NCBI RefSeq assembly: GCF_038562415.1
Contig: NZ_JBCFBA010000003.1
Coordinates: 197,236 to 261,235 of the forward strand
Direction: 5' to 3'
Source of the DNA: Solidesulfovibrio sp.
Lineage (GTDB): Bacteria > Desulfobacterota > Desulfovibrionia > Desulfovibrionales > Desulfovibrionaceae
Length of the DNA stretch: 64,000 nucleotides
A program made the position numbers and the translations under genes. The notes beneath the pieces were generated by a model. That model searched no databases, was not told the DNA's origin, and worked only from the letters and a program-made list of their open reading frames with translations. Shown here in pieces: positions 16,026-25,351 of the stretch. Positions within the stretch are counted from its first letter, which is position 1; each line of letters starts with the position of its first letter.

Positions 16026-17522
16026 TCAGCCGGTGGCGGCGTCGGAGGCCGGCGGGGGCGTGTCCGGGGCGGCGGCCCGGGACAGGCGGGGGCGGGGGAA
16101 GGAGACCGTGACCGTGGTGCCGGCCGCCTCGGAAGTGGTCATGGCAATGGCCGCGCCATGCGTCTCGGCGATGAGCTTGGCGCCGTAGGCACCCAGGCCG
16201 GTGCCGTCCTTTTTGCCGGCCGTGGCGTATTTTTCGAAGAAATGGCCGCGAATCTTCTCGGGCACGGCCCCGGCGTTGGCAATGGCCACGTCCAGGGCGC
16301 GGCCGTCGGTCAGGGTCACGGTCACCCGAGCCCCCTCGGGCGAGGCTTCCAGGGCGTTTTTCACCAGGTTCGACAGCATGGTGTAAAGCAGCATTTCCTC
16401 GCCGCGCACCTCGAAGGCGTCCTCGGGGGCGCGCGGCCGGCCCCGCACCACGACCGAAAGCGTCAGCCGGCTGGCCTCGAGCATGCCGTGGAGCTCGCCG
16501 GCGATGTTGTCCAGGATGGGCAGCAGGTCCACCTTGGCCGGCGTCAGCTCGTAGACGCCGCGCTCCATGCGGTAGAGGTCCAGGGACTGGTTGATCATGT
16601 TGAGCATGCGGTAGCCGGCGTGCTGCATGAGGCTGAGCATGTCGGACTGGCGCTCGGTCAGGTTGCCGTCGCGGCGCAGCAGCTGGGGCAGGGTGAGCAC
16701 GGCGGTCAGCGGCGATTTGAGGTCGTGGCGGGTCATGCGCTCCACGTCCTCGCGCAACCGCTCGGCTTTTTTGCGGTCCGTGATGTCGACGATGGTGTAG
16801 CCCAGGATATCGGCGAAATGGGAGGCGAACTCCGAGCCTTTCTCGCTGGTGTAGCGGTCGGGGTTGGCGTCGAAAAAGCTCAGGATGCCGATGAGGCGCT
16901 GGGGGCCGAACTTGTCGCGAAGCGGCGAGATGAAGCACGAGCCCAAAAGCAGCACCTTGCGCTCGGCGCAAAAGCCCGGGCCGAAGAAGAATTCCGGGTC
17001 GGGCACGGCCCTTATGGCGCACATGCAGGGCTTGCCCTTGGCCGCCTCGGGGGAAAGCTCGGCCAGGGCGCGGCGCATGTCGGCCAGCGGCACGAGGCGG
17101 GCGCCGGGCGGGCTGAAGGGGGCGAATTCCCCGGCGTCGAGCAGCAGGCTGACGGCGCGCAGCCCGAACAGGTCCTGGATGCGGTCGAGGATGGCCGGCA
17201 GGTCCTCGTGGCCGCGCATGAGTTCCACCACGCGGATGGCCTTGCGGAACTTCTCGAAAGCCGTGAAGCTGCCCTCGAAGCGGTCCACCACGGTCTTGAG
17301 CTTGGTTTGCAGGTCCAGGCACTGCTTGCGGGTGCGCTCGGACTCCTTGCGGCAGTCGAGGAGCTCCTCCCGGGCCAGGGCGGCGGCATTGGCCCGCATC
17401 TTGGTCGCCCGGCGCAGCTCGGCCATGAGCTTTTTAAACTGGTAGGCGTTGTGGTCGGCAAAGGCCTCTTCGAGCTTTTGCAGGCGGTCCTGGATGTCCG
17501 GAAAATCGAAGTGGTCGGTCAT
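16026..17522 (-). CDS. Cytoplasmic GAF-type sensor histidine kinase
   Basis: The 498-residue soluble kinase has an N-terminal coiled coil (about 10-80), a GAF/DUF484-like sensor region (about 90-250, containing CMCAIRAVPDPEFFFGPGF and LLLGSCFISPLRDKFGPQRLIGILSFFD), HisKA with His266 in MTRHDLKSPLTAVL, and HATPase (NLVKNALEASPEG, GTGLGAYGAKLI). It has no TM segment. Five Cys residues lie in the sensor region (166, 168, 185, 196 and one more distal), which might suit redox or metal sensing, though that is inference. No response regulator is adjacent. It is transcribed alone and its C-terminal tail is Pro-rich. Confidence 0.88.
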   Translation of the reverse strand: MTDHFDFPDIQDRLQKLEEAFADHNAYQFKKLMAELRRATKMRANAAALAREELLDCRKESERTRKQCLDLQTKLKTVVDRFEGSFTAFEKFRKAIRVVELMRGHEDLPAILDRIQDLFGLRAVSLLLDAGEFAPFSPPGARLVPLADMRRALAELSPEAAKGKPCMCAIRAVPDPEFFFGPGFCAERKVLLLGSCFISPLRDKFGPQRLIGILSFFDANPDRYTSEKGSEFASHFADILGYTIVDITDRKKAERLREDVERMTRHDLKSPLTAVLTLPQLLRRDGNLTERQSDMLSLMQHAGYRMLNMINQSLDLYRMERGVYELTPAKVDLLPILDNIAGELHGMLEASRLTLSVVVRGRPRAPEDAFEVRGEEMLLYTMLSNLVKNALEASPEGARVTVTLTDGRALDVAIANAGAVPEKIRGHFFEKYATAGKKDGTGLGAYGAKLIAETHGAAIAMTTSEAAGTTVTVSFPRPRLSRAAAPDTPPPASDAATG

Positions 17523-17805
17523 GGGTCGCCGTCAACGCCGGTCCGAGGGGAAAAGCAGGGAACAATGCACGGCAGGCTCCAGGGGTTTCGCGGATCGTGG
17601 ACGTTTGTCCCCGCCCCCGTCAAAGGAGCATGATACGGCAACCGGGCGCGGGGCGCAACGGCCCCGGGACCGTGCGCCCCACAGGCTTTTGACATTCCCG
17701 ACCGGCGCGGGTACAAGCTCGCTCGTTACGGCCGCCGTGCGCCGTCCCGGGCCAGGCGCGCCGCGCAGGACGGACGTTTTGATCCTGCAAGGGGAACCCT
17801 GCCGC

Positions 17806-18894
17806 ATGCCAAAAACCTTCCGCGCCTTGTGCCTGGCCGTCCTGGCCGTGGCGGCCCTGGTGTTCGCACCCATGGCCGGCGACGGCTTGGCCCTGGCCAA
17901 GAAATCCGAGCCGGTCGCCAAATCCGCCTCCAAAGCCCAGTCCGCGACACACAAGAAAACGGCGAAAAAGGCAACCGCCGTGGCCGCCGCGCCCAAAAAG
18001 CCCCGCAAGGGCAAAAAGGCCGCCCCCGCCCCCGCCCCCGCCGAGGAAAACGAGGAAGGCGACATCGGCGTCTGCGCCGTGCCGACGCTGACCGTCAAAT
18101 CGGCCATGCTCTGGAACATGACCACCGGCGAACTGCTCTACGAGCAGAACCCCGATGTCCAGATCCCGCCGGCCTCCCTGACCAAGGTCCTGACCCTCTA
18201 CATCGTCTTCGACGCCATCCGCCAGGGCAAGTTGCGCCCCTGGGACGTGGTGGACGTCTCCGAGCGGGCCGCGACCCAAGGCGGGTCCAACATGCGGCTT
18301 CGCCGGGGCGAGGCGGTCAAGGTCACGGAACTGATCAAGGGCATCGCCGTGGCCTCGGCCAACGACGCCTGCATGGCCATGGCCGACTACCTGGAAAACG
18401 GCAATGTCGACGCCTTCGTGGCCCTGATGAACGACACGGCCAAGCGCCTGGGCATGTCCAATTCGGCCTTCATGAACCCCAACGGCCTGCCGGCCGACGG
18501 CCAGCTCACCACGGCCCGGGACATGCTGCGCCTGGCCGCCGCCTACATGGAGCAGTTCCCCAAGGCGCTCACCATCCACTCCATGCAGTTTTTCACCCAC
18601 AACAACCGCCAGCGCCACAACGCCAACTCCCTGCTTGGCCGCTACGAAGGCGTGGACGGGCTCAAGACCGGGTTTGTCTGCGCCTCGGGCTACAACATCA
18701 TCGCCACGGCCAAGCGCGGCGACACGCGGCTCGTCGCCGTGGTCCTGGGCTCGCGCAACCCCCGGGTGCGCGAGCGCGAAACGGTCAAGCTCCTGGACAA
18801 GGGCTTCAAGATCGTGGCCGCGCAAAAGGCCGGCCAGAAGCCGCCGGTCCTGGCCAGCACCCCCGAGGCCCCGGCCGCCCAGACCCGCCAGTAG
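17806..18894 (+). CDS. D-alanyl-D-alanine carboxypeptidase (penicillin-binding protein, S11 family)
   Basis: DacA/PBP5-type enzymes trim the terminal D-Ala of peptidoglycan stem peptides in the periplasm. The 362-residue product has a signal peptide (about 1-30), a Lys/Ala-rich linker (about 31-85), then the S11 fold with all three active-site motifs: SxxK at 124-127 (SLTK), SxN at 184-186 (SAN) and KTG at 287-289. It lacks the long C-terminal beta domain and membrane anchor of PBP5. Lys-rich linkers of this kind can hold the enzyme near the wall. The start at 17806 is chosen for its signal sequence and the AGGGGA stretch upstream; the open frame extends back to 17449. Confidence 0.92.
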   Translation: MPKTFRALCLAVLAVAALVFAPMAGDGLALAKKSEPVAKSASKAQSATHKKTAKKATAVAAAPKKPRKGKKAAPAPAPAEENEEGDIGVCAVPTLTVKSAMLWNMTTGELLYEQNPDVQIPPASLTKVLTLYIVFDAIRQGKLRPWDVVDVSERAATQGGSNMRLRRGEAVKVTELIKGIAVASANDACMAMADYLENGNVDAFVALMNDTAKRLGMSNSAFMNPNGLPADGQLTTARDMLRLAAAYMEQFPKALTIHSMQFFTHNNRQRHNANSLLGRYEGVDGLKTGFVCASGYNIIATAKRGDTRLVAVVLGSRNPRVRERETVKLLDKGFKIVAAQKAGQKPPVLASTPEAPAAQTRQ

Positions 18895-18921
18895 CCGGAC
18901 ATCCGGCGACGGGTTGCCGAC

Positions 18922-18946
18922 GGGAACGGCCGGGCCGTTCCCTTTT
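18922..18946 (+). terminator. Rho-independent terminator after the carboxypeptidase
   Basis: A perfect 9-bp stem, GGGAACGGC (18922-18930) and GCCGTTCCC (18934-18942), is followed by TTTT. It lies 28 nt past the carboxypeptidase stop. Confidence 0.65.
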
Positions 18947-18992
18947 GGCGTTTCCCGCTCCGGCCTCGGACAACACCAGCGGAGGCGCACCC

Positions 18993-19418
18993 ATGGACGT
19001 GGCGGACCTGACCGAAGCGCAACTTCCGGCCCTGGCCGGGCTCATGGAATCCCTGTCCGGCCTGGCTTCGGATCGGGACCGCCTGGCGGTCGCCCATGGC
19101 CGCATGGCCGCAAGCCCCGACTACCATCTGCTCGGCGCCACCGTGGGCGGCGTGCTGGCCGGCGCGGCCCTGGGCATCGTCTGCCTGGACGTGGTCGGCC
19201 CGTGCCGGCCGTTTCTGGTCGTGGAGAACGTGTTCGTGGCCGGGCGCTACCGGCGTCGCGGCGTGGGGCGCGGGCTTCTGACGGAGCTCGAACGCCGGGC
19301 CCGGCAGCGGGACTGCCTGTACCTGATGCTCGTCTCCGGCCCCGGCCGGGAGGAGGCCCGGGCGTTTTACGCCGCCCTGGGCTATGGCGAATCCCGGGGA
19401 TTCAAGAAGCGGCTGTAG
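18993..19418 (+). CDS. GNAT-family N-acetyltransferase
   Basis: The 141-residue protein is a single GNAT domain. The acetyl-CoA binding loop is VAGRYRRRGVGRGLLTELERRAR (motif A, consensus R/Q-x-x-G-x-G/A), preceded by the beta-4 strand FLVVENVFV and followed by YLMLVSGPGREEARAFYAALGYGES, the usual motif-B region with a Tyr in F-Y-x-x-L-G-Y. A GGAGG lies upstream of the ATG at 18993. The substrate cannot be told. The gene ends 6 bp from the convergent dsbD gene. Confidence 0.85.
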   Translation: MDVADLTEAQLPALAGLMESLSGLASDRDRLAVAHGRMAASPDYHLLGATVGGVLAGAALGIVCLDVVGPCRPFLVVENVFVAGRYRRRGVGRGLLTELERRARQRDCLYLMLVSGPGREEARAFYAALGYGESRGFKKRL

Positions 19419-19424
19419 GGCCGG

Positions 19425-21383
19425 TCACGGGTTCGCGGACGGCGGCGCGTCCGGCGAAGCGGCCGGGGCGAAGGCCTCGGAAAGGGCCTGCTCGAACTGG
19501 CCGGCCGTGAACAGGTCGCGCAGCACGAGGGGGGCCTTGGCCGCCCCGCCGGCCGGGAAAAAGCCCACCACCGGGATGGACTGGCTGCCCAGGGCCCGCA
19601 GCAGCGCCATGGCCGGGGGCGTTTGCCGGGTGAGGTCCACGCGCATGAACACGGCCCTGCCCCGCGCCGCCCACTGGGCCACCCGGGCCGGGGTGAGCAC
19701 CGTGCGCTCCAGCAGCTTGCAGGTCGGGCACCAATCGGCCGTGAAATCCACCACCAGGTTGTCCTTGCCGACATGGCGGGCGAAGGCCTCGGGCGTGTAG
19801 GCGATCCAGTCGGCCTCGGCCTGGGGCGCGTAGGTCAGGGCGAAGGCCAGGCCGCCGGCGGCGATGGCCAGGGCGCCCAGGGTCATGCCGGCCCGGCGGG
19901 CCAGGCTGTGGGCCAGATGGGCGCCGTGGCCGAAAAGGTAGGCGCCCACCCCGGCGGCCCACAGGGCGACAAGGGCCGGCAACAGGCGCTGGGGCGGCAA
20001 AAGGGCCAGGAAGTAGAGGCAGGTGGCCGCCAGGATGAAGGCCATGGCCTTTTCCAGCCCCTGCATCCAGGCCCCGGGCCGAGGCATGAGCCGCACGAGC
20101 CTGGGCCAGGCGGCAAGCAGGCCGTAGGGCGCGGCCATGCCCAGGCCGATGGCGGTGAAGACCGTCATGATCACGGGCAGGGGCTGGAGCAGCGTCCAGG
20201 CCAGGACGCCGCCGAGAAAGGGGCCGCTGCACGGCGTGGCCAGCAGCGTGGTCAAGGCGCCGGTCAAAAAGGCGCCGCGCCGGGTGTGTCCCCGGCCGCC
20301 CGAAGAGATCTTGAGGTCCACCACCGGCAGGTGGAACACCCCGAACAGGCTCAAGGACAACAGGAACAGCACCACCGTGACCACGATGGCCAGGGCCGGC
20401 GACTGGAACATCTCGCCCCAGGCCAGGCCGAGCCCGCCGAGCAGCAGGCTCAGCACCAGGAAATAGACGACGATGCCCAGGGCGAAAAAGAGGTTGTGCT
20501 CGCGAAGGATGCGCCGGCGCTCGGCCTTGCCCTCCTCGCCGCTGATGGCCAACAGCCCGGAAAGCTTGAGGCTGACCACGGGCAGCACGCAGGGCATGAA
20601 GTTGAGGACCAGCCCGGCCAGAAAGGCCAGGGAGGCGGCCTTGACCAGCCCCGAAACCTCCAGGGCCGGGGTGAAGGAGCGCGGGGAAAGCCCCTCGAGG
20701 ATGTCCGCCGCTTCGGCCGGGGCAGCGGCGGCCGGGGCGGCCTCTTCCCCGCGGGGCGTTTTCGGGTCGTGGCGGGAGGCCAGCGGATGGGCCGGTTCGG
20801 GGCACACCGCCGCCGGCATGGCCAGGGCGGCGCTGCGCAGGGCCGAGAAAAGCGGCCACCAGGGCGCGTTTTCCGCCGGCGGCAGGCTGGCCGGGTCCAC
20901 GCTGCCGGCCAGGGCGATGTTGACTTCGAGGCTCGACGGCCAGCAACTCGTGGCCGAACAGGAAAATACCTTCAACCGGCCGGTGAGCGCCGGGACGGCG
21001 AGCATGGCGTCGGTTACGGGCACGAACACCGGGGTCTTGCCCTCGTAGACGAGCACGGTTTTTTTCGGCTCGAGCATGTCCGGCGTGGGGGTGCCCGGCG
21101 GGAAAAGGGCCACGGCCGGGGCGTCGCCGGCGGTGAGCAGGGCCTGGGCGGACTGGCCCGATTCGGCCGGCCCCACGGCGTAGGCATGCCAGCCCGGCGC
21201 CGAGACCAGCGTCAGGACCGCCAGGACGCGGCCCGAGGGGTCGCCCGCCGGCAGGCGGAACAGCGCGGTTTCGAGGCTGGCCGGCTCGATGTCGCCGGCC
21301 GTGCCGGCGGCCGGTTGCGCCCAGGCGGGCAGGGCCGTGAGCAGCCAGACCAGGGCCGCGGCCAGCAACAGCCGGGAGCGCAT
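19425..21383 (-). CDS. dsbD: Thiol:disulfide interchange protein DsbD
   Basis: DsbD moves electrons from cytoplasmic thioredoxin to periplasmic thiol proteins, which matters for cytochrome c maturation. The 652-residue product has a signal peptide (about 1-22), an N-terminal immunoglobulin-like DsbD-alpha domain (to about 200), eight TM helices with the conserved redox Cys pair in LNFMPCVLPVVSLK and ATPCSGPFLGG, and a C-terminal thioredoxin-like domain with the WCPTC centre (DFTADWCPTCKLLE, about 545). I start at 21383, where a typical signal peptide begins. An upstream ATG (21470) would add a Pro/Phe-rich stretch. Neither start has a good Shine-Dalgarno. Confidence 0.92.
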   Translation of the reverse strand: MRSRLLLAAALVWLLTALPAWAQPAAGTAGDIEPASLETALFRLPAGDPSGRVLAVLTLVSAPGWHAYAVGPAESGQSAQALLTAGDAPAVALFPPGTPTPDMLEPKKTVLVYEGKTPVFVPVTDAMLAVPALTGRLKVFSCSATSCWPSSLEVNIALAGSVDPASLPPAENAPWWPLFSALRSAALAMPAAVCPEPAHPLASRHDPKTPRGEEAAPAAAAPAEAADILEGLSPRSFTPALEVSGLVKAASLAFLAGLVLNFMPCVLPVVSLKLSGLLAISGEEGKAERRRILREHNLFFALGIVVYFLVLSLLLGGLGLAWGEMFQSPALAIVVTVVLFLLSLSLFGVFHLPVVDLKISSGGRGHTRRGAFLTGALTTLLATPCSGPFLGGVLAWTLLQPLPVIMTVFTAIGLGMAAPYGLLAAWPRLVRLMPRPGAWMQGLEKAMAFILAATCLYFLALLPPQRLLPALVALWAAGVGAYLFGHGAHLAHSLARRAGMTLGALAIAAGGLAFALTYAPQAEADWIAYTPEAFARHVGKDNLVVDFTADWCPTCKLLERTVLTPARVAQWAARGRAVFMRVDLTRQTPPAMALLRALGSQSIPVVGFFPAGGAAKAPLVLRDLFTAGQFEQALSEAFAPAASPDAPPSANP

Positions 21384-21543
21384 CTTGCAAGCCCGGCGGC
21401 GGGCGGCAAAAAGTGTCGGCCCGGACGGCGGCCCGGCGAAGGGGAAGGGGAAGGGGGCTACGATGGCCATGGCGACAATACGACGCCGCGACGCCTCGAA
21501 ACGCGGCCCCGACGGTGGCGGCGCCGCGCGTCGGGCGACCGGA

Positions 21544-22011
21544 TCACTCGAAACAGAACTCCAGGGTGAAATCCCCGTGCTCGGTGGAGAAGGGAATGGC
21601 CACCACCGGCCCGGAGGTGATGTGGCTGATGGTGTGGTTGTCGCCGAAGATGACCGTGGGCGTGGAGGCGGACAGGTTGAGGCCGAGTTGGCTCAAGCCC
21701 GCCCGGGCCTGGCCGGAGATCATGTTGGTGATTTCGCCCACGGCGTCCTTGGCGTCCTGGATGATGTCGGCGATGTCGTCGCCGAGCATGTTTTTCACCA
21801 CGGCGATGGCGCATTTCTTGGAGAAGCTGATGGAGATGCTGCCGTTGCGGTCGCCGGTGAGCCCCACGACGGCCGAGACGTCGCCGCCGGCCGCGCCGGC
21901 TTTCTTGACGTAAGGCTTGCCCGGTTTGGGGTCGAGTTGGGCCATCATGGTCAGGACATGCTTGGTGGCGTCGACGAAAGGCTTGGCGACTTCGGCGTCG
22001 GTGGGTTTCAT
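21544..22011 (-). CDS. cheX: CheX-like chemotaxis protein (CheC/CheX/FliY phosphatase family)
   Basis: The 155-residue product resembles CheX, which dephosphorylates CheY-P. Key features are the N-terminal VAKPFVDATKHVLTMMAQLDP, SISISFSKKCAIAVVKNMLG, and the active-site helix segment DAVGEITNMISGQARAGL, which has the family E-x-x-N pattern (Glu-Ile-Thr-Asn). A GGGAG lies just before the ATG at 22011. It has no chemotaxis neighbours, so it is an orphan copy. CheX-type orphans are common in this lineage. Confidence 0.85.
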   Translation of the reverse strand: MKPTDAEVAKPFVDATKHVLTMMAQLDPKPGKPYVKKAGAAGGDVSAVVGLTGDRNGSISISFSKKCAIAVVKNMLGDDIADIIQDAKDAVGEITNMISGQARAGLSQLGLNLSASTPTVIFGDNHTISHITSGPVVAIPFSTEHGDFTLEFCFE

Positions 22012-22297
22012 GGGCTCCCTCGGAATGCTCGCAAGCCACGGGGCCGGCGAGGCGACATATGACGTATCGACTTCGGTCCTACATCAAAACCAAGCCCCCT
22101 GTCACTAACCACGCCAGGGGACGTACAGCCCGGGGGCGGCGGGAAATACGCCTTGCCTTGGCCTTGGCTATCCAGTAGGAACGGTAAGGACCTTTGCCGG
22201 TCTTATTGGAATAATTCGGCATACCACGTCGTTGCGTGCTCCTGATGCGGACGGTCGGGGCGCGTTGGCGGATACCGGGGAGCGCGGGCGTCATATC

Positions 22298-23380
22298 ATG
22301 CACAGGCAAACGCAAGGACAGGCAGGTTTCGGGGCCAAATCCGCCTATGGCGTCGCGGATTGGCAGGCCCTGGAGCTCCAGCTCAACCGGACCCGCACCA
22401 TCCTCCAGGAGATCCTCGTCCATCTCCAGGAAGTCCTGCGCAATCTCAAGATGGCCCGCACGGGCGGCCGCGCCTCCGCCACGGCCGGCGCCGAAACCGG
22501 GGCCAACCGTTTTTCGGCACACGACAGTTGGCGCCGCCCCGGCCCCTCCCAGCGTCCCCACGCCGGCCGGCCCCAGCCGAGCCAGTCCGGCGCCCAGGCC
22601 GGCGGTTATGGCGCGGCCGGCAAGGCCGGTGCCGCCGGGGGCGGTGCGGCGGGCGGCGTCGGCGCCGCCTCGTCGGAGCGCACCCGGGCCTGGGGCCGCC
22701 CCGGCCACGAATCCCGGTCCACGGCCGGGCCGGGCGCCTCCTCCCGCACGGCAACCGGCGCCGGCGCGTCCTCCCGCGGCACGGCCGGCGCCGGGGCGTC
22801 CTTCCGGTCCACGGCCGGGCCGGGCGCTTCCTTTCGGACGGCGGCCGGGGCGGGCGCATCCTCCCACGGCACGGCCGGCGCCGGGGCGTCCTCCCGATCC
22901 GCGACCGGATCCGAACGGCCCTTTGCCGAAGAGGCCCGGGGCTTTGCCGGTTCCCAGGAAAAAGCCCGCCCGGGCGCGGGCCAGGCCTTCCGCGAGCGCG
23001 GCGCCACCGGGGCCGGCGCGGGCAACGACCGGCGCGAAACCGGTCAGCGGCCGACGGCCGGCGCCACCGCCGGCGCTTCCGCCCGGGCCGGCGCCACCCG
23101 GGGTGCGGCCGGGTTTTCCATGGACGAGGGCCGCCAGGCCCGGGCCAGGGAGGTGGCGCGCCGGGGCGGCATGAACCTCAAGTGCGCCTACGACATCCTG
23201 TGCCTGGACTACCCTTGCTCCGTGGACGAGATCAAGGTCGCCTACCGCCACATGGCCCGCCGCTTCCATCCCGACCTCGGCGGCGACGAGGAGGCCATGA
23301 AGGACGTCAACGTGGCCTACGAGATGGCCATGCGCTTTTCCGCCGGCCCACGCCGCGCCAGCGCCGCCTGGGCCGTCTAG
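22298..23380 (+). CDS. J-domain (DnaJ-like) protein with a long 10-residue-repeat linker
   Basis: The 360-residue product has an N-terminal helical part (about 15-55), a long Ala/Gly/Ser/Arg-rich disordered region and a C-terminal J domain (about 295-345) with the essential HPD tripeptide in RRFHPDLGGDEEA (His about 324). Residues 146-205 are six back-to-back 10-residue units of the form G-A-S-S/F-R-x-T/A-A-G-A/P. J-domain proteins stimulate Hsp70 (DnaK); a C-terminal J domain means the N-terminus would dock the client or site. I prefer the ATG at 22298 over the one at 22232. Neither has a good ribosome binding site, and the start is uncertain. Confidence 0.75.
   Translation: MHRQTQGQAGFGAKSAYGVADWQALELQLNRTRTILQEILVHLQEVLRNLKMARTGGRASATAGAETGANRFSAHDSWRRPGPSQRPHAGRPQPSQSGAQAGGYGAAGKAGAAGGGAAGGVGAASSERTRAWGRPGHESRSTAGPGASSRTATGAGASSRGTAGAGASFRSTAGPGASFRTAAGAGASSHGTAGAGASSRSATGSERPFAEEARGFAGSQEKARPGAGQAFRERGATGAGAGNDRRETGQRPTAGATAGASARAGATRGAAGFSMDEGRQARAREVARRGGMNLKCAYDILCLDYPCSVDEIKVAYRHMARRFHPDLGGDEEAMKDVNVAYEMAMRFSAGPRRASAAWAV
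22733..22912 (+). repeat. 30-bp tandem repeat, six in-frame copies
   Basis: Six contiguous 30-bp units encode the 10-residue G-A-S-x-R repeats of the J-domain protein. Units differ by a few substitutions but keep exact length, so slippage would add or remove whole 10-residue blocks without breaking the frame. Confidence 0.8.
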
Positions 23381-23469
23381 GGCCTTCCTTCCCCCGCCTT
23401 GACGCCGGGCCGCCGGCATGTACTCCTTGGGTTGCAGGTGTCCCCAACCTGCAACAGGAGCGTTTTTCC

Positions 23470-24087
23470 ATGCCCGCCGTTGCCTTTACCGAGTCCTTGG
23501 CCAAGGAGTACCGGGAAACTTTCGATCGGGCCGTGGTGCGGCCCGGGCGCCTGGACGAGGTCCGGCGCGTCGCCGCGCGCATCGCCGCCGCGCCGGCCAT
23601 GGCCCGTTACGCGGCCGTGTCCGCCGCCACGGGCGTGCCGGCCGAGGTGGTCGGCATCCTGCACAGCCTGGAATGCGGCCTGGATTTCACCAGGCACCTG
23701 CACAACGGCGATCCGCTTTCGGCCCGCACGGTCCGGGTGCCGGCCGGCCGGCCGGTTTCGGGCCAGCCGCCCTTTTCCTGGGAGGCCAGCGCCGCCGACG
23801 CCTTGCGGCTTAAAAAGCTGCACCAGTGGACGGACTGGTCCGTGCCCGGCATCGCCTATGTCCTGGAACGCTACAACGGCTTCGGCTACCGCAACTTCCA
23901 CCCGGAAACGGTCAGCCCCTATCTGTGGAGCGCCACCACGGCGTATGTCGCCGGCAAGTACGTGGCCGACGGCGTCTGGTCGGCCACGGCCGCGAGCAAG
24001 CAGTGCGGCGGCATGGCCGTGCTGCGCGTCATGGCCGACGCGGGCCGGCTGGCGATGGCGCCGGCCAGGGCCGCGTCCGAGGCCTGA
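23470..24087 (+). CDS. Lysozyme-like peptidoglycan hydrolase-type protein
   Basis: The 205-residue product resembles a lysozyme-superfamily group known from cyanobacteria and phage-like loci. It shows LHSLECGLDFTRHLHNGDPLSARTVRVPAGRP, FSWEASAADALRLK and YVLERYNGFGYR..SPYLWS, with a Glu (in LECG) as the likely catalytic acid. I see no signal peptide, so export, if any, would need another route. AGGAG at 23456-23460 sets the start. It follows the J-domain gene by 89 bp. The annotation rests on motif memory of that family, not on a search. Confidence 0.6.
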   Translation: MPAVAFTESLAKEYRETFDRAVVRPGRLDEVRRVAARIAAAPAMARYAAVSAATGVPAEVVGILHSLECGLDFTRHLHNGDPLSARTVRVPAGRPVSGQPPFSWEASAADALRLKKLHQWTDWSVPGIAYVLERYNGFGYRNFHPETVSPYLWSATTAYVAGKYVADGVWSATAASKQCGGMAVLRVMADAGRLAMAPARAASEA

Positions 24088-24155
24088 GCGTACTCCCGCG
24101 CCGGGGGACGGGGCCGGCCAGGGACGGCCTCGCCGGCTGCCGTCGACGCCCGGGC

Positions 24156-25343
24156 CTATTGCGGCTTGGCCGGCGCGCAGGGCTCGGGCGGCGGCAGGAC
24201 GCGGGTTTCGAGGTTGGTGCCGCCGTCGGCCACCCGGGCGATGGAAAGGGATTTGACCGGGTTGCCGTCGTCGACGAAATCGAAGGTGCCGGTGACGCCG
24301 TCGTGGGGCGGCAGGGCCATGAGTGCCTCGGTCAGGGCCTGGGGCGCGGTGGCGCCGGCCCGGGAGACGGCGGCCAGGACCACGTCCACGGCGTCCTGGG
24401 TCAGCGCCCCGATTTCCGTGGGTGGGCGCTTGCGGGCCTGGCGAAAGGCCGCGACGTAGGCCCGGGAGCGCTCCCCGGGCGCGCTCTCGCGCCAGTGGTC
24501 CACGAAATAGGCGCCGTCGAAGGCGGCCAGGCGCGACACCGCGCGGCCGTCCCAGGCGTCGCCGCCCAGCAGCGTCCCGGTGAAGCCCCGCTTGCGCGCG
24601 GCCAGGGCCAGCAGCACCGATTCCTGGGTGTCGTTGGGCAGGAACAGGGCTTGCGGCCCGGCGGCCAGGGCTTTTTCCAGGAGGTCCCCGAAATCGCGGT
24701 CCCGGTCGGCGTAGGTGAAAAGCCTGGCCTGGCCGCCGCAGGCCGCAAACGCCTCGATGAAGGCTTTCGACAGGGAGGCGCTGGACAGGCTGTCGCCGTT
24801 GGCGATGACGGTGACGCGGGAGAGGCCGAGCTCCTGGCGGGCCAGGCGCCCGAGGACCAGCCCCTGGAAGGCGTCGGTGAAGGCGATGCGGAAGATGTGG
24901 GGCCGCCCGGCCGTGACCACGGCCGCCGTGGCCGACGGGGCAATGAGCGGCACGCCGGCCGCCTCGGCGGCCAGGGCGGCGGCATTGGCCAGGCCGCTGC
25001 CATAGGGGCCGATGACGGCGGCGACTTTTTTGTGCGTCACGAGGTCGCGCACGGCCTGGGCGGCCTGCGCGGGCGAATCCTTGTCGTCGGCGGGAAAAAG
25101 CGTCACCCGGCAGGGCTTGCCGCCGATGGCCGGAAGGCCGGCGGCCTGGGCGGTCTCCACGGCGAAGCGGGCCGCCTCCAGGGCGTCGCGGCCGGCCCGG
25201 AAGCCCTCGCCGCTGAAGGTGGCGACAAGGCCCAGGCGTAGTTCCGGGCCGTGTTGCCGGGCCAGGGCCGGCCGCGGCCGCCCGAGCCCGGCCAGGGCCA
25301 ACAGCGCGACCAGGACGACGGCGAGGCGGTACCGGCGAGACAT
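24156..25343 (-). CDS. Periplasmic ligand-binding protein (Peripla_BP_6, LivJ-like)
   Basis: The 395-residue product has a signal peptide (about 1-28) and a type I periplasmic-binding fold: LRLGLVATFSGEG, FAVETAQAAGL, VTHKKVAAVIGPYGSGLANAAA, GVPLIAPSATAAVVTAGRPHIFRI and TQDAVDVVLAAV. I use the Met at 25343, which begins the basic-hydrophobic signal (MSRRYRLAVVLVALLALAG), instead of the longer frame to 25400. It starts 8 bp after the LpxK-like gene on the same strand. No permease or ATPase is linked, so it is either part of a scattered transporter or a sensor partner. Confidence 0.8.
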   Translation of the reverse strand: MSRRYRLAVVLVALLALAGLGRPRPALARQHGPELRLGLVATFSGEGFRAGRDALEAARFAVETAQAAGLPAIGGKPCRVTLFPADDKDSPAQAAQAVRDLVTHKKVAAVIGPYGSGLANAAALAAEAAGVPLIAPSATAAVVTAGRPHIFRIAFTDAFQGLVLGRLARQELGLSRVTVIANGDSLSSASLSKAFIEAFAACGGQARLFTYADRDRDFGDLLEKALAAGPQALFLPNDTQESVLLALAARKRGFTGTLLGGDAWDGRAVSRLAAFDGAYFVDHWRESAPGERSRAYVAAFRQARKRPPTEIGALTQDAVDVVLAAVSRAGATAPQALTEALMALPPHDGVTGTFDFVDDGNPVKSLSIARVADGGTNLETRVLPPPEPCAPAKPQ

Positions 25344-25351
25344 GGGCACTC

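Noticed and set aside
22360..24087. A frame joining the J-domain region to the lysozyme-like gene
   Set aside because: The part before 23470 is an off-frame reading of the J-domain gene. AGGAG at 23456-23460 marks the true start.
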